Counted from the stretch's first letter, positions 18,035 to 26,018 are shown. The stretch is 64,000 nt of DNA from Geodermatophilus obscurus (GCF_900143215.1 NZ_FRDM01000001.1:62001-126000); one strand, 5' to 3'. The notes: generated by a model not told the origin, from the sequence alone. A program made the numbers and translations.

Positions 18035-18603
18035 GCCGGCAGCTCCGCCAGCCGGAAGACGTCGACGAGCACGTGCACGGTGGGCTGGTCCGGCTGCTCC
18101 TCCTCGGCCCGCCACCGCTCGAGCACCGCGTTGAGCTCGTCGGTCAGGGCGCGGGCTCGCGCGGGCGAGAGGCGCAGCACCCAGTCGTTGAGGGACGTCG
18201 CCTCCCGCCACTCCCGGTCCAGCTCGTCCCGCTGCTCGGCGTGCGCAGCCAGCAACCGGCGCTGCTGCCCGACGGACAGGTGCGTCAGCTCCTCCACGAC
18301 CTCGCGGCCGCCGGGTTGGTCGACCAGCTCATCGGTCCGCCACCGGGTGCTGCGGTGCCGGGCTCGCCACCAGCGCTCGCGGGCGGTGCCCTGCCCGGGC
18401 ACCTCCTCGACGAAGCCGAGGTCGGCCAGCTGCCGCAGGTGGTAGCTGGTGGTCCCGCTGCTCTCGCCCAGCCGCTGGCCCAGCTTGGAGGCCGTCGAGG
18501 GCCCGTCGGCGCGCAGCAGGCCGAGCAGGGCGTTGCGCAGGGGGTGGGCGAGCGCACGGAGCACCCGCGGGTCGTGGACGTCGGTGAACGGCTCGTCGGG
18601 CAC
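18031..18603 (-). CDS. ArsR-type helix-turn-helix regulator
   Basis: This 190-residue winged-helix regulator starts directly with a DNA-binding domain: DPRVLRALAHPLRNALLGLL, then SKLGQRLGESSGTTSYHLRQL as the recognition helix. A C-terminal coiled part of about 100 residues (HLSVGQQRRLLAAHAEQRDEL) resembles the helical extension of actinobacterial ArsR/HTH_20 regulators. The start at GTG 18603 was chosen because it lies 7 bases after a TACGGT -10 box with a -35 hexamer 17 bp upstream. Two longer starts would put the promoter inside the gene. It overlaps the MFS gene and likely represses its own operon. Confidence 0.88.
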   Translation of the reverse strand: MPDEPFTDVHDPRVLRALAHPLRNALLGLLRADGPSTASKLGQRLGESSGTTSYHLRQLADLGFVEEVPGQGTARERWWRARHRSTRWRTDELVDQPGGREVVEELTHLSVGQQRRLLAAHAEQRDELDREWREATSLNDWVLRLSPARARALTDELNAVLERWRAEEEQPDQPTVHVLVDVFRLAELPA

Positions 18604-18610
18604 GCTGCCC

Positions 18611-18652
18611 ACCGTAGAAATGCAGAGACCTGTTTGCAAAGAGAGCTCTGCA
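18611..18652 (-). promoter_or_regulatory. Leaderless promoter and operator of the ArsR-MFS-epimerase operon
   Basis: On the minus strand a -35 hexamer TTGCAA (18634-18639) and a -10 hexamer TACGGT (18611-18616) are separated by exactly 17 bp, and the GTG follows 7 bases later. An inverted repeat TGCAGAG/CTCTGCA (18621-18627 and 18646-18652) encloses the -35 box. This is the layout expected for autorepression by the ArsR protein. Confidence 0.65.
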
Positions 18653-18678
18653 CAGTTCCCGTCAGCCCGGGGGCGTGG

Positions 18679-20016
18679 TCAGCGGACGGCGGCCTCCAGC
18701 GACTCGCCGCGGCGCTCCGGCAGCAGGCAGGCGGCCAGTGCGGCCAGCACGAAGAAGGCGGCGAAGGTGCTGAAGACCAGGCCGTTGCCGCCGGCGGCCA
18801 GCAGCGGCGGCACGCACAGCGGGGCGGCGATCGAGGCGAGCCGCCCGAAGCCGGCAGCCGCGCCGGCGCCGGTGGCCCGCAGCGCGGTGGGGTAGACCTC
18901 CGGCGTCACCGCGTAGACCGCGCCCCAGGCCCCCAGGTTGAAGAACGACAGCACCATGCCGGTGACCAGGACGGCGGTGTCGCCGTCGGCCAGCGCGAAC
19001 AGCCCGGCGCCGGCGGCGGAGCCGAGCAGGAAGACCACCAGCGTCGGCCGGCGGCCCCACCGCTCGACCAGCAGGGCCGCGGCGGCGTAGCCGGGCAGCT
19101 GGGCCAGCGTGATGAGCAGCGTGAAGCCGAACGAGCGAACCAGCGAGAAGCCCGAGGCGACCAGCAGCGTCGGCAGCCAGATGAAAGCGCCGTAGTAGGC
19201 GAAGTTGATGCCGAACCAGACCGCCCACAGCGCCGCCGTCCGCCGGCGGGAGCCCGCCGCCCACAGCGCGCCGGGTCGCGGCGCCGGCGTCGGCTGCGCC
19301 GGGGCCGACGGCACCGGGGCGACCCCGGCCGCCGACTCGAACCGGCGCACCGCGGCCTCGGCCTCGTCGGTCCGCCCGCGCAGCTCCAGGAAGCGCACGG
19401 ACTCCGGCAGCCCCCGGCGCACGACCACCGCGTACAGCGCGGGGACGGCGCCCAGCGCCAGCGCCCACCGCCAGCCGTCGTCGCTGCCGGGGACGACGAG
19501 GTAGCCGATCAGCGCCGCCAGCAGCCAGCCGACCGCCCAGAACGCCTCCAGCGCCACGACCACCCGGCCGCGTACCCGCGCCGGGGCGTACTCGCTGACC
19601 AGCGTCGAGGCGACGGGCAGCTCGGCGCCCAGACCCAGCCCGATGAGGAAGCGGAACACCAGCAGCGAGGCCACCGACCACGCCAGCGCGGCGGCGCCCG
19701 TGGCCACGCCGAAGACCAGCAGGGTGAGCGCGAAGACCTGCCGCCGGCCGATCCGGTCGGCCAGCAGGCCGCCGAGCGTGGCGCCCAGCGCCATGCCGAC
19801 GAAGCCGATGGCGCCGATCCAGGACAGCTCGGTCGGGGTCAGCGACCACTGGACGGCGAGCGCGGCCATCACGAAGGAGATGAGGCCGACGTCCATCGCG
19901 TCCAGCGCCCAGCCCAGGCCGGAGCCCACCACGAGCCGGCCGTGCTCGCGGGTGAACGGCAGCCGGTCGAGCCGCTGCGCGCGGGTCGCCGAGGTGGTGG
20001 TCGCGTCGGAGCTCAC
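18679..20016 (-). CDS. MFS transporter, metabolite:H+ symporter type
   Basis: This 445-residue membrane protein has 12 helices in two halves, with the signatures GGLLADRIGRRQVFAL, the RFLIGLGLGAELPVA motif and SEYAPARVRGRVV after helix 4. These mark the sugar/aromatic-acid transporter branch. A central loop of about 50 residues contains a Pro/Ala-rich stretch. Likely substrates are organic acids or sialic-acid-like metabolites, but none can be named. It is a single gene, 57 bp beyond the start of the ArsR operon. Confidence 0.88.
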   Translation of the reverse strand: MSSDATTTSATRAQRLDRLPFTREHGRLVVGSGLGWALDAMDVGLISFVMAALAVQWSLTPTELSWIGAIGFVGMALGATLGGLLADRIGRRQVFALTLLVFGVATGAAALAWSVASLLVFRFLIGLGLGAELPVASTLVSEYAPARVRGRVVVALEAFWAVGWLLAALIGYLVVPGSDDGWRWALALGAVPALYAVVVRRGLPESVRFLELRGRTDEAEAAVRRFESAAGVAPVPSAPAQPTPAPRPGALWAAGSRRRTAALWAVWFGINFAYYGAFIWLPTLLVASGFSLVRSFGFTLLITLAQLPGYAAAALLVERWGRRPTLVVFLLGSAAGAGLFALADGDTAVLVTGMVLSFFNLGAWGAVYAVTPEVYPTALRATGAGAAAGFGRLASIAAPLCVPPLLAAGGNGLVFSTFAAFFVLAALAACLLPERRGESLEAAVR

Positions 20017-20063
20017 GGGCGGACGCCCTACCCCGGGCCGTCGGCGGTCACGCGATCGGCGGG

Positions 20064-20249
20064 TCAGCCGTCGTCGTCCTGGTCGGTGTCCTCGACCTCC
20101 TCCTCGATCTCGTTCCCGGTGTCCTCGACCTCCTGCTCGACGCCGTCGTCCACGACGTCGGAGCCGCACGCGGCGGTGGTGAACGAGGTCGCGGCGATGG
20201 CGACACCGGCGGCGGCCAGGCGCCAGCGGCGGGTGCGGGTGGTCGTCAC
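20064..20249 (-). CDS. Small acidic lipoprotein
   Basis: This 61-residue protein has a signal peptide with a Tat/Sec-like start TTTRTRRWRLAAAGVAIAA and a lipobox FTTAAC, with the lipidated cysteine at C28. The mature part of about 33 residues is nearly all Asp, Glu and Val (VEDTGNEIEEEVEDTDQDDD). It is too short for a known domain. Similar tiny acidic lipoproteins exist in actinobacteria, but their role is unknown. GGGAG lies before the GTG start. Confidence 0.7.
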   Translation of the reverse strand: MTTTRTRRWRLAAAGVAIAATSFTTAACGSDVVDDGVEQEVEDTGNEIEEEVEDTDQDDDG

Positions 20250-20310
20250 GGGGTGCTCCCGGGGGTCGGCTGCGGACGGGTCCTCGGTGTGCCCGGGAGA
20301 GGCGCGCTCC

Positions 20311-20859
20311 ATGCCGCAGCGGGCTGCGGTCGCGGTCGTGACGGGACAGCTCGCGGTCGTCGAGGCCTGGCTGGACGCGGTGGACCGGGCCGACACCGGA
20401 GCGGCCACGGCGCTGTGCGCGCCGGACCTGGAGATCGTCGGGCCGCGGGGCAGCGTGCGGGGCCGCGAGGTGCTGGGACCGTGGCTGGCGCGGGCCGGGT
20501 TCCGCGCCCGCCCGCTGCGCTGGTTCTGCGGTGCCGGCGGGGAGGTCGTCGTCGAGCAGGACGCCACCTGGGCGGACCCGGCGACGGGTGCCGAGCGCGG
20601 CCGGGCCGTCGTCGCCGCGCGGTTCCTCGTGACCGACGGCGTCATCGCCCGTGTCCAGCGCCACGACGACGGCCTGCCCACCGCGCTCGCCGCAGCCGGG
20701 CTGCGGGAGTCCGACGAGGTGACCGCGCGGCGCTGCCCGGCGGCGGCCGGCACCGGTCAGCCGTGCGCGCGCACGTGCTGGGTGACCAGCTCGGCGACCC
20801 GGTCGGGCGCCAGCTCGGGGATGAAGTGGGGCAGGCCCTCGAGCACCTCGAGCCGGTAG
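20311..20859 (+). CDS. SnoaL/NTF2-like protein
   Basis: Residues 10-140 have the cone-shaped SnoaL fold pattern: VVEAWLDAVDRADTGAATAL, then EIVGPRGSVRGREVLGPWLA and VVAARFLVTDGVIARVQRHD. Such proteins can be cyclases, isomerases or ligand-binding proteins; the ligand is unknown. The last 40 residues (CPAAAGTGQPCARTC onward) are antisense to the end of the convergent hydrolase gene over 103 bp. They look like read-through, so the ancestral stop may have been lost. GGGAGAGG precedes the ATG by 8 bases. Confidence 0.72.
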   Translation: MPQRAAVAVVTGQLAVVEAWLDAVDRADTGAATALCAPDLEIVGPRGSVRGREVLGPWLARAGFRARPLRWFCGAGGEVVVEQDATWADPATGAERGRAVVAARFLVTDGVIARVQRHDDGLPTALAAAGLRESDEVTARRCPAAAGTGQPCARTCWVTSSATRSGASSGMKWGRPSSTSSR

Positions 20860-21590
20860 GGGGCGTCGACGAACCGCCGGGTCTGCTCGGTCGCGGTGCG
20901 GCCGAGGGCGAAGTCGCGGGTGCTCCACAGGTGCAGCGTCGGCACGCGCACCGTGCCGACCGGGTCGCGGGCGTCCAGCGGCAGCGCGCGGTACCAGGCC
21001 AGGGCGGCGCTGAGTGCGCCCGGCTCCTGCATCCGCCGCACGTAGTGCCCGGCGAGGTCGGACGGCAGGCCGCTGGTCAGCAGCATCCGGCGCAGCGCCG
21101 CGCCGTCCCCGGCCAGCAGCAGCCGCTCGGGCAGCACCGGCAGCTGGAACAGCCCCACGTACCACGAGCGCAGCGCCTGGTCGCTGGTGACGAACGCCCT
21201 GGCCATCGCCGCCGGGTGCGGCACCGACAGAGCGGTCAGCGTGCGCACCCGCTCCGGGTGCCCGGCGGCCAGCGCCCAGCCGACGATGCCGCCCCAGTCG
21301 TGCCCGACGACGTGCGCGCTGCCCAGCTCGGCGGCGTCGAGCAGCGCCAGGACGTCGCCGGTCAGCTCCCGCAGCCGGTAGGCCGCGCGCCCCGAGGGCC
21401 GGGCGCCGGGGGAGTAGCCCCGCTGGTCGGCGGCCAGGGTGCGCAGCCCGGCGTCGTGCAGCCGGTCGGCGACGGCGGTCCAGGCGGCGGCGTCCTGCGG
21501 GAAGCCGTGCAGCAGGACGACCGGTTCCCCGCCGGCCGGGCCGCCGTCCCGGACGTCGAAGACCAGACCGTCGCGCGTGAAGCTGTCCAC
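20757..21590 (-). CDS. Alpha/beta hydrolase, epoxide hydrolase-like
   Basis: This 277-residue soluble enzyme has the oxyanion motif LLHGFPQ at about 24-30 and the nucleophile elbow VVGHDWGG, where the nucleophile is Asp as in epoxide hydrolases and haloalkane dehalogenases rather than Ser. The late histidine is in GLPHFIPE. The cap domain contains WYVGLFQLPVLPERLLL, typical of epoxide hydrolases. The GTG was chosen because the long upstream frame lies over the idi gene. It is divergent from idi with 132 bp between them. Confidence 0.88.
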   Translation of the reverse strand: MDSFTRDGLVFDVRDGGPAGGEPVVLLHGFPQDAAAWTAVADRLHDAGLRTLAADQRGYSPGARPSGRAAYRLRELTGDVLALLDAAELGSAHVVGHDWGGIVGWALAAGHPERVRTLTALSVPHPAAMARAFVTSDQALRSWYVGLFQLPVLPERLLLAGDGAALRRMLLTSGLPSDLAGHYVRRMQEPGALSAALAWYRALPLDARDPVGTVRVPTLHLWSTRDFALGRTATEQTRRFVDAPYRLEVLEGLPHFIPELAPDRVAELVTQHVRAHG

Positions 21591-21710
21591 CCCGGCACGG
21601 TGCCTCCCGCTCCGCTGCCCCGCCAGTCGGCCCCGGTGGTCGCCGTCCCCACCGCGCACCGTGCGGACACCGACGACCAGGTCAGGTCGGCGGCGGCGGG
21701 CCGGCAGGAC

Positions 21711-21716
21711 GACAAT
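21711..21716 (+). promoter_or_regulatory. -10 box of idi
   Basis: GACAAT lies 6 bases before the GTG start of idi. The same GACAATGG(G/A) context precedes the minus-strand gene at 44129-44476, 7 bases before its GTG. Confidence 0.45.
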
Positions 21717-21722
21717 GGACGG

Positions 21723-22265
21723 GTGACGGCCTCGGAGGAGCTCATCGTCCTGCTCGACGACGACGGGACGGCGATCGGCGCGATGCCCAAGCCGCTGGTG
21801 CACCACGGCGAGACGCCGCTGCACCGGGCCTTCTCGGCGTACCTGTTCGACGACGCCGGCCGGCTGCTGGTCACCCGCCGCGCGGAGGGGAAGCAGACCT
21901 TCCCGGGCATGTGGACCAACACCGTCTGCGGGCACCCCGGCCCCGGGGAGGACGACGCCACGGCGATCGCCCGCCGCGCCGCCTTCGAACTGGGTCTGCA
22001 GGTCGACCAGCTGCGCCCGGCGCTGCCCGGCTACCGCTACCGGGCGGAGTTCCGCGGCGTCGTGGAGAACGAGATCTGCCCGGTCTACCTCGGCAGCTTC
22101 GCCGGCACCCCGGCGCCGGACCCGGACGAGGTCGGCGAGTGGGAGCTGCTGGACTGGGCGACCTTCCGGAGGCGCCAGGAGTCCGAGGACCGCGACGCGT
22201 GGTCGCCGTGGTGCCGCGAGCAGGCCCGTCTGATCGAGGAGGCGGGGCTCGTCCCGGTCGGCTGA
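21723..22265 (+). CDS. idi: Isopentenyl-diphosphate delta-isomerase, type I
   Basis: This 180-residue Nudix-fold enzyme interconverts isopentenyl and dimethylallyl diphosphate in isoprenoid and carotenoid synthesis. The catalytic cysteine is C69 in WTNTVCGHP and the catalytic glutamate is in VENEICPVY at 114-122, both as in the E. coli enzyme. PLHRAFSAYLF and the LLVTRRAEGKQTFPGMW stretch also match. The GTG start sits 6 bases after GACAAT, so the message is probably leaderless. No other isoprenoid genes are adjacent. Confidence 0.96.
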   Translation: MTASEELIVLLDDDGTAIGAMPKPLVHHGETPLHRAFSAYLFDDAGRLLVTRRAEGKQTFPGMWTNTVCGHPGPGEDDATAIARRAAFELGLQVDQLRPALPGYRYRAEFRGVVENEICPVYLGSFAGTPAPDPDEVGEWELLDWATFRRRQESEDRDAWSPWCREQARLIEEAGLVPVG

Positions 22266-22278
22266 CCGGCCGGCCGCG

Positions 22279-22893
22279 TCAGAGCACCGAGAAGCCCGCC
22301 GGGAGGCCGGTCCGGCCGGTGAGGGCGAGCAGGAGCGGGCCGGCGACGCCCTCGGCGACGGCGAGGTCGGCGACCAGCCGCAGCGCCTGCGCCGCGGCGG
22401 TCGCCGGGACGTCCGGGGGCGCGCCCAGCGCGGTGGCGAGGTCCGCGGTGTGCACCGCCAGCTCGAAGGTGCGGGTGGGCAGGTAGTCCGCCAGCCGCAT
22501 GCCGCCCGCGATCGTCGTCAGCAGCTCGGTGCCGTCCCGGGCCTCGACGAGCCGGAGCACGCGCCCGGCGATCCCCGCCACGGTGGTGGCCGGATCACTG
22601 CCCAGGGCCACCCCGGCGTCCCGTCCGCGCGCCGCGAAGGCCGGGTCGGCGGCCACCGCCCGCGTCGCACGGAAGTAGTCACCGGCGGAGGCGACCTCGA
22701 TGGTCGCGGCGGGACGGGCGAGGTAGGTCTCCACCGTCAGGAGCGAGCGGCTCGTGTGGCCCACGAGGGCGCGGACGTCCCACTCGCCCAGGGCGGGCTC
22801 CGACCACCGGTCACCGACGAGGGCGGCCGTCCGGACGAACCACTGCGCGGCGTCGGCGAACGTCCGCCGCGAGTCCTCCCACGCGACGTCCAT
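22279..22893 (-). CDS. Maleylpyruvate isomerase N-terminal (DinB-fold) family protein
   Basis: This 204-residue protein belongs to the mycothiol-dependent maleylpyruvate isomerase/TIGR03083 group of metal-binding four-helix bundles. The metal histidines are expected in WDVRALVGHTSRSL and in FELAVHTADLATAL, both present. Members act as mycothiol-dependent isomerases or S-transferases; the substrate here is unknown. The ATG follows TAGCGT by 7 bases. It is divergent from the deacetylase gene, and both use the same TAGCGT-N7-ATG start layout. Confidence 0.82.
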   Translation of the reverse strand: MDVAWEDSRRTFADAAQWFVRTAALVGDRWSEPALGEWDVRALVGHTSRSLLTVETYLARPAATIEVASAGDYFRATRAVAADPAFAARGRDAGVALGSDPATTVAGIAGRVLRLVEARDGTELLTTIAGGMRLADYLPTRTFELAVHTADLATALGAPPDVPATAAAQALRLVADLAVAEGVAGPLLLALTGRTGLPAGFSVL

Positions 22894-22900
22894 GCGGGCG

Positions 22901-22906
22901 ACGCTA
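22901..22906 (-). promoter_or_regulatory. -10 box of the DinB-fold gene
   Basis: TAGCGT on the minus strand lies 7 bases before the ATG at 22893. No ribosome-binding site is present, so a leaderless mRNA is predicted. Confidence 0.45.
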
Positions 22907-23057
22907 GCCCCGACGGGGCCGGCTGCGGACCGGCCGCGGACGGCGGATGCGGCGCGCACCACGAGACGCCGAGCACGGCCGGTGACCGCCGGGGCGCGGA
23001 CGGTACCGGCCACCCGGGGGCCTCGTGTCGTTGCGCGGGCGGGTCGGGATCCCTCCC

Positions 23058-23063
23058 TAGCGT
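23058..23063 (+). promoter_or_regulatory. -10 box of the deacetylase gene
   Basis: TAGCGT lies 7 bases before the ATG at 23071, the mirror image of the arrangement at 22901-22906. Confidence 0.45.
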
Positions 23064-23070
23064 CCGCCGC

Positions 23071-23886
23071 ATGGAGCGCCGACGGTTCCTCCTCTTCCTC
23101 GCCGCGGGTCTGGCCGGCACGGCCGTGGGTCGCGGCACGGCGGGCCTCGTCGACCCCGCGCGGGCGCCGGTGAGCACCGCCGCGGCCGCCGAGCCGGCGA
23201 GCGCGCCCGCGCTGCCCGGCGTGCTGCCCGCGCCGACGGGCGTGGTGGACCGGCTGCCCGGGAACGGCACCCATCTGGCGCTGACCCTCGACGACGGCAC
23301 CAGCTCGGAGGTCGTCGGGTCGGTCTGCCGGTTCGCCGAGGACTCCGGTGTCCGGCTGACCCTCTTCCCCAACGGCCGCTACTCCTCCTGGGAGGAGAAC
23401 GCCGGCCGGCTGCAGCCGCTCGTCGACTCCGGGCAGGTCGCGCTGGGCAACCACACCTGGTCGCACCCGGACCTGGCCACCCTCTCCGAAGACGAGATCG
23501 CCGAGGAGATCGGTCGCAACCGGGACTGGATCAAGAGCACCTTCGGCGTCCGGACGCCGTTCCTGCGCCCGCCCTTCGGGTCGCACGACGAGCGGGTCGA
23601 CCGGATCAGCGCCGATCTCGGGCACCCGACGATCGTCATGTGGAACGGCACGCTGGAGGACAACCGGCTGCTCACCCCGGCCGAGCTGATGGCCGCCGCA
23701 CGGGAGTGGTTCACCGCGCAGGCGGTGATCGTCGGCCACGTCAACCAGCCCACGATCACCACCGTCTACGACGAGCTGCTGGAGCTGATCGCCGAGCGCG
23801 GGCTGCAGACGGTCACGCTCGCCGACGTGTGGGGGACGGGGCTGGGCGGGGTGCGGACGGCGTCGGGGAGGGCCGGCGTCGTCTGA
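23071..23886 (+). CDS. Secreted polysaccharide deacetylase (NodB domain)
   Basis: This 271-residue exported enzyme should remove acetyl groups from chitin-like, peptidoglycan or other surface polysaccharides. It starts with MERRRFLLFLAAGLAG, a Tat-like signal with three arginines, followed by an Ala/Pro-rich linker. The NodB domain has the metal Asp pair LTLDDG (D74, D75), the NHTWSHPDL histidines (H128 and H132) and the RPPFGSHDE motif. The first residue of the usual TFDDG is changed to Leu-Asp, which is tolerated in the family. It is divergent from the DinB-fold gene. Confidence 0.9.
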   Translation: MERRRFLLFLAAGLAGTAVGRGTAGLVDPARAPVSTAAAAEPASAPALPGVLPAPTGVVDRLPGNGTHLALTLDDGTSSEVVGSVCRFAEDSGVRLTLFPNGRYSSWEENAGRLQPLVDSGQVALGNHTWSHPDLATLSEDEIAEEIGRNRDWIKSTFGVRTPFLRPPFGSHDERVDRISADLGHPTIVMWNGTLEDNRLLTPAELMAAAREWFTAQAVIVGHVNQPTITTVYDELLELIAERGLQTVTLADVWGTGLGGVRTASGRAGVV

Positions 23887-23894
23887 CGCCGTCG

Positions 23895-24035
23895 GGAGCA
23901 TCGCAGCGAGCGGCCGAGCCGACAGGGAGTGGGCATCGCAGCGAGCGCCAGCGAGCGAGGAGCGGAGCGAGCGCGGAGGCGAGAGGAGTCACAGCGAGCG
24001 AGGAGCCGCCCGGGAGCGGAGGGCGACGAGTGGGC
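23895..24035. repeat. AGCGAGCG-rich intergenic repeat C, copy 1
   Basis: This stretch repeats GCATCGCAGCGAGCG twice (starting near 23898 and 23935) and contains several GCGAGCGAGGAGC blocks in both plain and reversed order. No gene is seen. A related sequence follows the CysO-like gene at 63078-63150. It may fold into long purine-rich hairpins. Confidence 0.6.
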
Positions 24036-24121
24036 AGGGCCGTGTGATCGTCCGACCTGCGACGGGCGACGGCATCCACCAGTCTGGTCGGCGAGATCCT
24101 GATCGACGGACGGAGGAGCGG

Positions 24122-24901
24122 ATGGCCGACAGCAGGGCGTTGCAGGGACGGGTGGCGCTGGTCACGGGCGGCGCGAGCGGACTGGGCCGGGCCACCTGCG
24201 TGGCACTGGCCGAGGCCGGTGCGCACGTGGCGATCGCCGACATCGACCCGGCCGGCAGTGAGGCGACGTCGAAGCTGGTGGCCGACGCGGGCGGGTCGGC
24301 GGAGGTCGTCGCGCTCGACGTGACCGACGACGCGAGCCGCCGCGCGGTGGTGCAGGAGCTCTTCGACGCCCACGGCGACGCCTTCGACGTGCTGGCCAAC
24401 GTCGCCGGCATCGACCGGCCCGGCTACATCACCGACATCGACCTCGCGGACTACCAGCGGGTGCAGGCGGTCAACTGCGAGGGGCCGGTCTTCCTGACCA
24501 GCGAGTTCGTGAAGCGGGTCCAGCACCTGCCGGAGGGCTGCACCGCCGACGTCGTCCACATCGTGAGCCTGTCGGCGATCACCTCGGGCAGCGGCGCGAT
24601 CGCCTACAACGGCTCCAAGGCCGGCTTCCTCAACGCGACCAGGTGCATCCAACGGGAGCTGCGGGAGAAGGCGGTGCGCGGTGCGGACGGCGTCGAGCGG
24701 CCCTTCCCGTGCCGCGTGCAGGCGGTCGTCCCCGCGGCGATGGACACCCCGATGATGGAGCAGTGGGGCATCCCGGCCCACCTGATGATGCCGCCGTCGG
24801 CGGTCGCGGAGATGGTGCGCTACCTGGTGACGCTGCACCCGGCAGCCTTCGTGCCGGAGATGCAGATCGTGCCGCGTCTGGAGCCCAACTTCCCCCGCTG
24901 A
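24122..24901 (+). CDS. Short-chain dehydrogenase/reductase
   Basis: This 259-residue NAD(P)-dependent oxidoreductase is a classical SDR. It has the cofactor motif VTGGASGLGRATC at about 14-26, an acidic ADIDPAG that suggests NAD preference, NVAGIDRPG, the catalytic Ser in VSLSAITSGSGA, and YNGSK (Tyr-x3-Lys). The C-terminal region contains many methionines (DTPMMEQWGIPAHLMMPPS). The ATG at 24122 has GGAGGAG just upstream, which rules out the longer frame. The substrate is unknown. Confidence 0.9.
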   Translation: MADSRALQGRVALVTGGASGLGRATCVALAEAGAHVAIADIDPAGSEATSKLVADAGGSAEVVALDVTDDASRRAVVQELFDAHGDAFDVLANVAGIDRPGYITDIDLADYQRVQAVNCEGPVFLTSEFVKRVQHLPEGCTADVVHIVSLSAITSGSGAIAYNGSKAGFLNATRCIQRELREKAVRGADGVERPFPCRVQAVVPAAMDTPMMEQWGIPAHLMMPPSAVAEMVRYLVTLHPAAFVPEMQIVPRLEPNFPR

Positions 24902-24928
24902 CCCGGTATCCGGCCCGAGGAGACGACG

Positions 24929-25213
24929 ATGACCAGCCCGGACGACCCCATCCCCGACTCGGCCATGGCCAGCGGGTCGGACGCCGGTGAGCCGGGGGAG
25001 CACCTCGGGCCGGCCGACCTGACCGACGACGAGCGACGGGTGCTCGAGGAACTCGAGCGGGACGCGCCGGCCAGCCGTGAGGACGACGACGTCGCCGACA
25101 ACGCCGTCGTGCGCGCGGCCGAGGACGAGGCGCCGCTGCCGGGGGAGGGCGGCGACCAGGGCGACGGGCTCAGCGCCCGGTTCAGCTCCCCGCCCGGGGA
25201 GGACGAGGACTGA
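24929..25213 (+). CDS. Acidic disordered small protein
   Basis: This 94-residue protein is rich in Asp, Glu, Pro and Gly, with one short helical segment LTDDERRVLEELERDAP in the middle and no cysteine or membrane segment. I do not recognise the family. GAGGAG precedes the ATG at good spacing, and the gene lies 27 bp behind the SDR gene, so they may share a transcript. Confidence 0.65.
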   Translation: MTSPDDPIPDSAMASGSDAGEPGEHLGPADLTDDERRVLEELERDAPASREDDDVADNAVVRAAEDEAPLPGEGGDQGDGLSARFSSPPGEDED

Positions 25214-25393
25214 CGCCGGAACGCGGCTGCCCGGGCGGCCGCGTTCCGCCGTGTCCTCCTCGCCGGAGGAGCGGCTGAGGTCGATCAGCCCGGTGCCCGT
25301 ACGCCCGTCTGGGTACCCGATCCTGCGGCGGTCGCCCGACCGCCGCCACGAGCCTGCCCCATGCGTGCGTGGGGCCGACGGAGGGACCGACCA

Positions 25394-25801
25394 GTGACCG
25401 TTGCCAGCCAGATGCTCGACACCTACCCGGCCGACCTCGGGGGCATCGACAGGCAGAAGCTCGTCGCCTGCATCGAGGCCTGCTACGAGTGTGCCCAGGC
25501 GTGCACGGCATGTGCCGACGCCTGCCTGAGCGAGGAGATGGTCGACCAGTTGCGGACGTGCATCCGCACCAACCTCGACTGCGCCGACGTCTGCGACACC
25601 ACCGGTCGGGTGCTCTCCCGGCACACCGGCTACGACGCCAACCTGACCCGTGCCGTCCTCGAGGCCTGCGCCGCAGCCTGCAAGGCTTGCGGCGACGAGT
25701 GCGCGGGCCACGCCGAGATGCACGAGCACTGCCGCATCTGCGCGGAGGCCTGCCGGCGCTGCGAGAGCGCCTGCCGGGAGCTCATCGACTCCCTCGGCTG
25801 A
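25394..25801 (+). CDS. Cysteine-rich four-helix-bundle copper-storage-like protein
   Basis: This 135-residue protein contains 18 cysteines set at helical spacing, for example LVACIEACYECAQACTACA, LEACAAACKACGDEC and HCRICAEACRRCESAC. This is the pattern of Csp3/DUF326 proteins, whose four-helix bundle stores many Cu(I) ions inside a cysteine-lined core in the cytoplasm. There is no signal peptide, which fits the cytosolic Csp3 type. GAGG before GTG 25394 supports the start; ATG 25412 is an alternative. No copper sensor or exporter is adjacent. A long hairpin follows the gene. Confidence 0.85.
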   Translation: MTVASQMLDTYPADLGGIDRQKLVACIEACYECAQACTACADACLSEEMVDQLRTCIRTNLDCADVCDTTGRVLSRHTGYDANLTRAVLEACAAACKACGDECAGHAEMHEHCRICAEACRRCESACRELIDSLG

Positions 25802-25821
25802 GCGCGGGCCGGGCCCGGGTG

Positions 25822-25876
25822 GCGCCAGGAGGCCGGACGGCGTGTGTCACGGCGTCTTCCGGCCTCCTGCTGGCGC
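25822..25876. terminator. Hairpin behind the copper-storage gene
   Basis: GCGCCAGGAGGCCGGA (25822-25837) pairs with TCCGGCCTCCTGCTGGCGC (25858-25876), with a 3-base bulge and a loop of about 20 bases. It follows the stop codon by 20 bp and is probably a terminator. Confidence 0.65.
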
Positions 25877-25880
25877 GGCC

Positions 25881-25920
25881 GTCGTGGTGCAGCCCCGTCA
25901 GTCGTGGTGCAGCCCCGTCA
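25881..25920 (+). repeat. Perfect 20-bp tandem duplication
   Basis: The 20-mer gtcgtggtgcagccccgtca occurs twice in direct contact (25881-25900 and 25901-25920). It lies at the junction where base composition becomes less GC-extreme. No gene is present. Confidence 0.9.
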
Positions 25921-26018
25921 CACGACGGCGCAGGACTCGTCGTGTCGGGTCATCCGCATCGAGCACGGGAGTGATGACCACCGACCGCACCGACCAACGG
26001 TGCCCGCAAGCGGATCGG

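Noticed and set aside
25394..25801. Calling the cysteine-rich protein a ferredoxin
   Set aside because: The cysteines are at helical spacing over the whole chain rather than in C-x2-C-x2-C-x3-C-P clusters.
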